DNA from: Halichondria panicea
Lineage: Eukaryota > Porifera > Demospongiae > Suberitida > Halichondriidae
Length of the DNA stretch: 64,000 nucleotides
Direction of reading: 5' to 3'
Assembly (NCBI RefSeq): GCF_963675165.1
Contig: NC_087378.1
Coordinates: forward strand, 1,915,525 to 1,979,524
This document shows, piece after piece, positions 57,340 to 64,000 of this stretch. A program made the position numbers and the translations under genes. Below the pieces are notes generated by a model, which was not told where the DNA came from, made no database searches, and saw only the letters and a program-made list of their open reading frames with translations. The stretch's first letter is position 1; the number at the start of each line of letters is the position of its first letter.

Positions 57340-58150
57340 AAGCGTGCGCTTGCTACTGCCTCTCGCCATGTTTTTGCTTTCGCTCAAAAGTATTAGAAGA
57401 GGTAAATAATTTGCAATGTGCTTTGATTGTTTCACAAGAAAGGGGTGTCCACAGTTAATAGTGTATACTGATCGTCTTAATGGCCTGTAGCCAAACAGTG
57501 GGAGCAAACCTTTGTCAAAGGCACAGAGTAAGAGAGAATTTAAGCACAGACAGTAAAATTATAGTATATATAAACAAGCAGAAACTGTGTATCAATATAT
57601 ATACTGAGAAGAAAAAACTTGTGTACATGTACATGAATCTATTGTTATCTAGTCTATATATGGTATCATTTGTTTTATGGCTTACCGGTATACCAGGACC
57701 TCAAGAAAAAGAAGTAAGTTGATTCTGCCACTGCATGGATTCTCTAACATTGGGGATGAGCGCGCATGCGCATTGCATCCACAGGAATAATTATATAAAC
57801 AAGGAGATGGTTCACAATGGCTACTATATCTAGCACAACAGATCTTTTCTGACTCGATCTTGTAGCGAACAAAAAGCTAGCGCTTTAGTGCAAGGCTAAC
57901 TCATGTGTTGATCGAATAGAAAGTTTGTGCGAACAGATGATGCTATGAAAGATACCTTCAATGTGAGTCAACTAGCCATAACTCGAGAAAGAAGCTTTTG
58001 TTTGCTAATCTACGAATCAAAATCCAAGAGAACGTGGCTAGAAGCTGTTAGTTTTCGTCGCATTGCAACCGTTGAGCAGTTACAGCTGGAATACACACAC
58101 ACACAGTCAGCTTTACCGTATCCCTCGTGCGGTACGCCTCGAGGCATAAT
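57340..58150. repeat. dispersed repeat, copy 2 (inverse of 44051-44980)
   Basis: Same block order as copy 1 on the opposite strand, ending at GCCTCGAGGCATAAT. It carries one TACCAGGACCTCAAG unit where copy 1 has about three. Confidence 0.75.
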
Positions 58151-59018
58151 GTGTGTGACCATGCTGTAAACGCAGTGATAAAGCATCCAGGTAAGCAGTA
58201 TAAATATCACAAACAACAACCTAGAGCACTGAAGTGCTAACCCTCGGCTATAAATTAAATCAATAGTACGAATCGAAGCATAGAGAAGCTGACTAAGTTA
58301 AGTAGCAAGTAACAAATTCCATCATTCCTGGTACAGGATCACTTCAGCTGTAAGTATGCACCTCGAGAAAAGGACGCATGTAGTAGCTAGAGGCCAACGT
58401 GCAAGTTCAAGCTTCTTAGCTTTTGCTCGCGCTTTTATACGACTACGAAGCTTTAACATCGACAATAATATAACTTGTTGTGTGAAGGCTATCCATGCTG
58501 TCCAGGTAAGCAGACCCACAAATTACAAACAGATAAACAAACAAGAAAACTACTATACCTGCTGGCCGCAGCACGGCCTCGAGTAACTAGAGCACTGAAG
58601 TGCTAACCCTCGGCTGTTGATAAAAACCAGAATAGTGTTCAAGCAACAAATTACAGTAGGCCATTTCACAAGGGAATTCATTAACTTACTAATTGCATGA
58701 CGTCACGGCTGGGGTACATTCCTGCGACATGTTTTAACCACTAACAATGAAGTCAATGTAAAACGTAGTTGACGCAGAGTAGTCCAACTGTGGTCTAACC
58801 TCGAGGAATGCCGCTTTCTGAAGGCGTGCACTGGTATTGCGCATGCCTACCAATCCAGGTGCATAATAATAATAATGCTATAAGACAAGCATGCAGGCTA
58901 ATTCTTTAGCCTCCCTCCCATATGGCGCGCAGTGTGTTTCAATAACAATGTCTGCATGTACATAGGCGTGTCCTGGTGTGAATATACGGAGATAGCATGC
59001 ACGTGCAATGATCGTCTT
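58151..59018. other. repeat-rich intergenic
   Basis: Fragments recur here (GAAGTGCTAACCCTCGGCT at about 58230 and 58590; AGCTTTAACATC at 58450, also at 57305). No gene is supported. Confidence 0.5.
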
Positions 59019-59188
59019 ATGCAGTGATCATGTCTGCACATGCAACCATTAGTCTCTGCACATGCAGTGATCATGTCTGCACATGCAACCATTAATCTCT
59101 GCACATGCAACCATTAGTCTCTGCACATGCAGTGATCATGTCTGCACATGCAACCATTCACATGCAGTGATCATGTCTGCACATGCAA
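59019..59188. repeat. tandem repeat at the duplication breakpoint
   Basis: Units built from GCAGTGATCATGTCTGCACA and TGCAACCATTAGTCTCTGCA, about four copies with variation, end exactly where homology to the NOP14/FANCI region begins. Confidence 0.85.
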
Positions 59189-60908
59189 CCTCTTTGGAAG
59201 CCAGCTTCTTCATTTTCTTAATTTCTGCTTTTGAGGGTCCTTTGATGATAGGTTGATTTAGCTCCTCAATATCTGACTCGTGGTCACTGACATCGGACTC
59301 CAGGTCGGAACCATACTCATCACCAGGGTCACCACCCTCACTAGAGTCACTAACATCACCGCCCTCACAAACGTCACCATCACCAGTAGCATCGCTAGCA
59401 TCATCACCCTCGCAATCCTCATCAGAGTCACTCTCTCCACCCACGTCACTAGGATCACGCCTCTCACCCCTCCTACCAACAGCCTCATACACACTCGGAC
59501 CACCCTCCTCTTGCACAATCTTCCCGTCTTTGTACCGAAGTGTAAACTGGACTTTCTTTTTGACTATCGGTTGGTCTCTAATATAGTCAGCCGACTCTGT
59601 TGTCATGTCATCACCCGATGGGATCACACCCTTCATCCTACGGACACGATCAGCCTGGAAATATTTTATAACGAGACAATTTCACAAAATATCAACTTAG
59701 CATACCTCTCGTTTTTCCAGCTTCTCTTTCTCCTCTTTTGCTATCTCTTCCTCTGTCTTCATTCTGTCAGTGGGTTGTCCTCTCTTCTCATAAGCTAACT
59801 CCCTCACTGTCTTGTCATAGTCATCAGTCTTCAGCTTCTGTCCTTTGCTCCCATCACTCTATACATACATGCAGTTGGTAAGATACCAAACAGACAGATG
59901 CGGTCTTACAGCGAATGGCAGAGTAGTCTGCAGGCTTTTCCAATCAGTGTTGATCTTATCCAGAAGTTCCTCCACATCTTGTTTCTCACTCTGCTGCTTG
60001 TACTGTTAGAGGGGAGCAGGGGGGGGGGGGTAAAAGTATATCTTATTTAAAATACAGCTTACCTTCATTGCTTTAGACTTAGCCACCACCTCCTCCATGA
60101 TCTCTTTCCTGCTCCTCAGTCTGTCCGGCTGCACGTCAGGTGAGTGCATAGAGGAGAGTATTAGACACAATCAACACCACAACAGATAATCATTACTTTA
60201 ACATCGTCTTCAGTCTCACTGATTTTCTGTTTCTTCCTCAAAAATCCCCCAAAATGAGTGTCACCAATATCTTCTACAATGCAAGAAGACGCAAGAAGAG
60301 GTAATAATATAGCTGGACAAATATTGAACATTGTGTTTTTTTACCATCCTCCAGCTCATTTTCGCTAAGCTCGATGTGATCAAACTTCTCCATGCCTCCG
60401 ATGGACCGGCCATAATGAGTAAGCCCCTCTTCATCATCATCATTGAGAGTAAACAAGCTGGAACGCTCGTGCTTTCTCTGAAAAAAAACACACAATCAAC
60501 AATGATTATATTCTCAGACGGTACCCACCTTCCTCTTGAGAGTGAACCGCTTCATCATTTTTTCCTCGGCTGTCAGGTCATCATTGTACTCTCCAAACCG
60601 ACGGTCTACAAACTCGTTGGTCTTGTTCCGCTGCTGGTACTCCACTAGCAGAGTCTTCTTGCGCTGAAAGGATACATTAAATAAACTAAGCTAGTGCTTA
60701 TTTGCCTCAGTCTACAAACCCATACCTTTTTGACAGCCTTGGAGCGTGCCACACCAGGTAGACCCTTGTCAGACTTGCTCTTCTGACCTAGAACATCATG
60801 CTTCTTCTTGTTGATCCGAACCTCAAAGGGATTCAACTTCTGCACCACTTTGGTTCCTTTCCTCTTGACCAACACGGTGGCTGAGGGCTTCTTCTTGAGG
60901 GAGGGCAT
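59189..60908 (-). pseudogene. NOP14: truncated second copy of NOP14 (5' exons only)
   Basis: Start codon at 60908-60906. The visible sequence matches 21002-22694 with only scattered single-base differences. The copy stops inside the exon with KKMKKLASKE; the reading frame then runs into the tandem repeat and ends after about 17 foreign codons (VACADMITACEWLHVQT). The HEAT-like C-terminal half and basic tail are missing. The acidic segment has 8 extra codons (SDSSEGGDV-type) relative to the first copy. All other exons and splice sites seen are preserved, so a shortened transcript is possible. Confidence 0.85.
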
Positions 60909-61079
60909 ATTACAATAGTCTACTGGGTATGAGATCAAGAAAAGTACACTCTACTTGGGCCTCTTGGGGGAGCAAATTCGACCACGTGGGTAGAGGACCA
61001 AGGAGGGCGGCTAAGTCATGAGACGACACCTTTCTTATAGAGAGGTCACAAAGAAGGCATTATTTCAAGCAGCAAAATC
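60909..61079. promoter_or_regulatory. duplicated NOP14/FANCI bidirectional promoter
   Basis: The same 171-bp interval as 22695-22865, with no differences noticed by eye. Both truncated copies therefore retain their promoter. Confidence 0.6.
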
Positions 61080-64000
61080 ATGATTAAACGAGGGAGCCCT
61101 TCCAATTTATCACCTAGAAAGTTGCAAAGGCCAAAACAAAACCAAAGAGTTTGGACAGAAGATAATGTATGTACTTTTTGTTCCATCGTTTAATATAAAT
61201 ACGCTGTGAATACAGCGATTAATTTAATACGCACCATATTGCACTCGCAGGTGGGTAGCCATCTTGAGAGAGTGTTCACGAGCGGAGATCAGCATCCAGC
61301 GAAAGTAGTCAGAGAGGTTCTGGAAGGTTCGTTGCATACCCACCATAATTTATTCCCCCCTTGCTCAATTCTGTGTTATGAAATGGGCCTATTTTCTGAG
61401 CTAAATTTGTTGGGCCATAACTTGCGTGAAGAACGTCCAACTTCAAAGCTACCGTATTATAGTAGAACCTCGATTATCTGGCCTGGCAAATGGGCGTGTT
61501 CTTTGATGCGCAATTAACAGCTGTTACCATGGACACGGGCACGCTTGTAGACGCCCACGTGCAATCAAGGTGTAGTTTATCCATTCGATTATCTGGTCAT
61601 TTAGTTGTTCGGCCTGCCTCTGAAAACCAAGGAGAATATTTTGCTGGTGAAAAACCTACCCTTTGATTGATTGTGATTGATTGTGTTCTGGCAAGGATCG
61701 TGTATCATTACCAGTACCAGTTTAGGTTTGCGATTTTATTTTTTTGCTAAGTAATCAAGGGACCCTTCATGTGTTCTGCATGTGACTGACATGTGCAAGG
61801 ATATTGCCATGAGTGAAGATGAACTCAAGTTCCTCATACAAAAGATACTACAGTACGCACTCTGACTGTCTGCATACACCTATACAAAAGCGCATAAAAG
61901 AAAAGTCTTTTTTAAGCGCTCTTGACCTGCATATGTCACTCACACACACAGGATAATGGAGAGCTTGCCCGTCACTGAGATTCCTCCACTTATCTACCAA
62001 CTGCTCTCTCTCTCAAAGAAGGGCCACAAGATGCTGATTCTGGACGGGATCAAGTCGTTGTTTGATAATCTCGACACCATACAATCCAAACAGGAGCCAG
62101 AGACAGAGGACAGGTGACAACCTCCCACCATATCACATCCCAGTCAGAAATATAGTTGCCCATAATCATGCTCTCAACTGGAGAGTGTCTTGCATGGGAT
62201 TCAGAAGAATGTAGAGACCTGCAATGGGTTCATTCTGAAAGTTGTTTTACATGTACAGTAACAGGAGCATGTGATACGATACGTGTCATACGTAATACAG
62301 CAGATATTCACAGGAATGCCACTACATGTATACCCACCACAGTGTGACTACTAACAACGAGAAGGAGCTGCTCACTACAGAGGGCACTGTGTTTGTCCAT
62401 GTCACATACGCCATCAAACAAGACACTCAACTCAGAAAAGAATACCTCAAAATGCTCAAGGTATGTGTACATAGATCTTCAACCCCACACCTGGCATACA
62501 CGAGGCTAGAGGTTCCGCAGGTTTTTATTTCTTTGCATTGCCTCCACCCCCTTCACATTGTGTGCAAAAAATTTGGTGAGCTATTCACTTACCCACCCAC
62601 CCCTTCCCAGACTGCCCAAGAGCGGCTGTCCTCGGGGGAGGTCTCCCTGTTCAGTGTGACCTTAGCCCTGTCAGCCGTGTCCATCCACAAACTGGAGGAA
62701 ATGGTGAGGCTGTGAGGTGTGTGTGTGGTGTGTGAGGTGTGTGAGGTGCGTGTAATGGTACATTGTGTTGCAGGTGTTTGGGTTCTTCAAGGACATTGTG
62801 TTGAAGGCGTATAAAGATGAAGAAAGAACTAACTCTTCGAAATGGATAAAAGGTACAACATTGACAATTTAGCAACTTGTGATCTGACACGCAGTGCTCT
62901 AATTATGCAGAGGCCACAGAAGATCTGGTGGACATTGAGAGCCTCCTCATGACAACCATTAATCACAGGTAAACTGTTACTTCTTTATCGTACATAATAA
63001 ATGGTAATAATAGTATAAAATTATAATAAGTTCTGCAGGTATACACACTTTTGGTTGCCCATTATCCACTATCTTCACTGTTAGCACGTCTGGTTGGACG
63101 CGTGCCCTTCACGGGTCAGGCTGGGATCAGGTAGTGCAGGGGCTGGTGGCCGTGGGACTGCATCTGATGGAGACCTTTGGACCCAAGAGCTCCGCCCTCT
63201 CTCAGTATGGTACCCCACAGAGGAAGGTGTGTGCCCTTGGCAGCAAAATCCTCGCTGAGACATTCAAAGTGAGCCTAGAATATCGATTACTTACAGAATG
63301 TGTGGCATCAACTATGAGTGTATGACTGACAACCTGTAGCAATGGCCAATCACCTTCACACACACACACACGCACACACACACACACACACAACAGAAGC
63401 ACAGTGGTGTCCACTGCGATATTGTAAGCCAGATCGTGAACTGTGTGATGACTAACTCAGCAAGTCATGTCAGCCATTACATTGACCTCCTCTCCCAAAT
63501 CACGAGGAATGCCTCTCCAATGGACTTTGTGGATTCCCTGCCTAAACTAAAAGAGTCTCTGAGTTACATCGCCATGATCTCCTCACAATCTGCTGGACAG
63601 CTGCTCACAGCCATTCTGGTGAGACCAAACCAAAGAGGCGTATGACGTGTGATAATACGTATGGTACCAAGAGTACATGCACTCCTGCATGATGGTACCC
63701 GTAGAAGTATAGTGCTAGTGTACTCTCGTATGCCAACTCTAAGCTGTGGATTCCCTGAAGGAGTCTCTAAGCTGACAGAGTTGTTTGTACTTACGTTATT
63801 TGTGCTTACCAGCTAGCAAATATTACTGTGTAAATGCCCCGTGTGACTGTCATGTGACACTGACATTACAGCCACTGGTGCAGTTCAGCTCGTCTCTGAG
63901 AGACTGTCTCCTACTGGTGCTGAGGAAAGCTCTGTTCTCCATTAATGTGGAGGCTCGGAAGACGGCAGTCGAGGGCTACCTACTACTGCTCAGGAAGTTC
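61080..64000 (+). pseudogene. FANCI: second copy of FANCI, internally deleted, runs off the window
   Basis: Matches 22866-26296 nearly base for base, but 23549 to about 24051 is missing: the sequence jumps from AAGTAATCAA to GGGACCCTTCATGTG at about 61758. This removes exons 3 and 4 and the acceptor plus start of exon 5 (the GECKK… to NSLFGCRW part), so an in-frame FANCI N-terminus cannot be made. Later exons, including the one carrying ARKTAVEG, look intact up to the window edge. Small indels also occur (near 61215, 62213, 62720, 63370). Confidence 0.85.

Overview
The window looks like nuclear DNA of an early-branching animal, most likely a sponge (demosponge). The reasoning is indirect. Genes are compact and close together, with short GT-AG introns (about 50-600 bp). 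There are metazoan genes (FANCI, a motile-cilium gene CFAP46, DENND10, an ARHGAP19-like RhoGAP), Ig-domain membrane receptors in unusual architectures, and transposon families of the kind common in sponge and cnidarian assemblies. No species can be named from sequence alone.

Layout. 1-32 kb is gene-dense: the 3' end of DENND10 (+), a short coiled-coil gene (-) head-to-head with mitochondrial ribosomal protein bL35m (+), an ARHGAP19-like RhoGAP (-), the long CFAP46 gene (-, about 13.5 kb), NOP14 (-), and FANCI (+) head-to-head with NOP14. CFAP46 introns hold a tRNA-Pro(CGG) gene and a complete antisense gene for a single-pass Ig-domain receptor whose tail has an ITAM-like tyrosine pair. Several introns carry TA-flanked MITEs.

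32.5-41.1 kb is a transposon island. An exact 33-bp inverted repeat brackets a gene for a large DDE-like transposase-type protein. A 4.66-kb P-element-like transposon with 7-bp target duplications and two opposed ORFs is inserted in what looks like the 5'-UTR intron of that gene. Both transposases are broken (an in-frame TGA in one, a frameshift in the other). Immediately downstream (41.1-43.4 kb) lies the most unusual host gene: six exons that stay in frame and encode signal peptide, Ig domain, transmembrane helix and a PARP14/15-type ADP-ribosyltransferase domain. This would be a membrane receptor with a PARP catalytic domain as its cytoplasmic part. A MITE beside the exon-4 donor supplies a stop codon that could give a PARP-less isoform.

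43.4-59 kb is repeat-rich: an ankyrin-repeat gene with reading-frame breaks, a 5'-truncated non-LTR retrotransposon, a 530-bp MITE sharing the P-like element's termini, a perfect 41-bp-arm hairpin, and several fold-back and inverted-repeat families. From 59.19 kb to the window end there is a second, nearly identical copy of the NOP14/FANCI head-to-head region. NOP14 is truncated and FANCI has an internal ~0.5-kb deletion, so this is a recent segmental duplication or an unpurged haplotype. All exon structures were read by eye from splice signals and frame continuity; long genes are given as whole spans.
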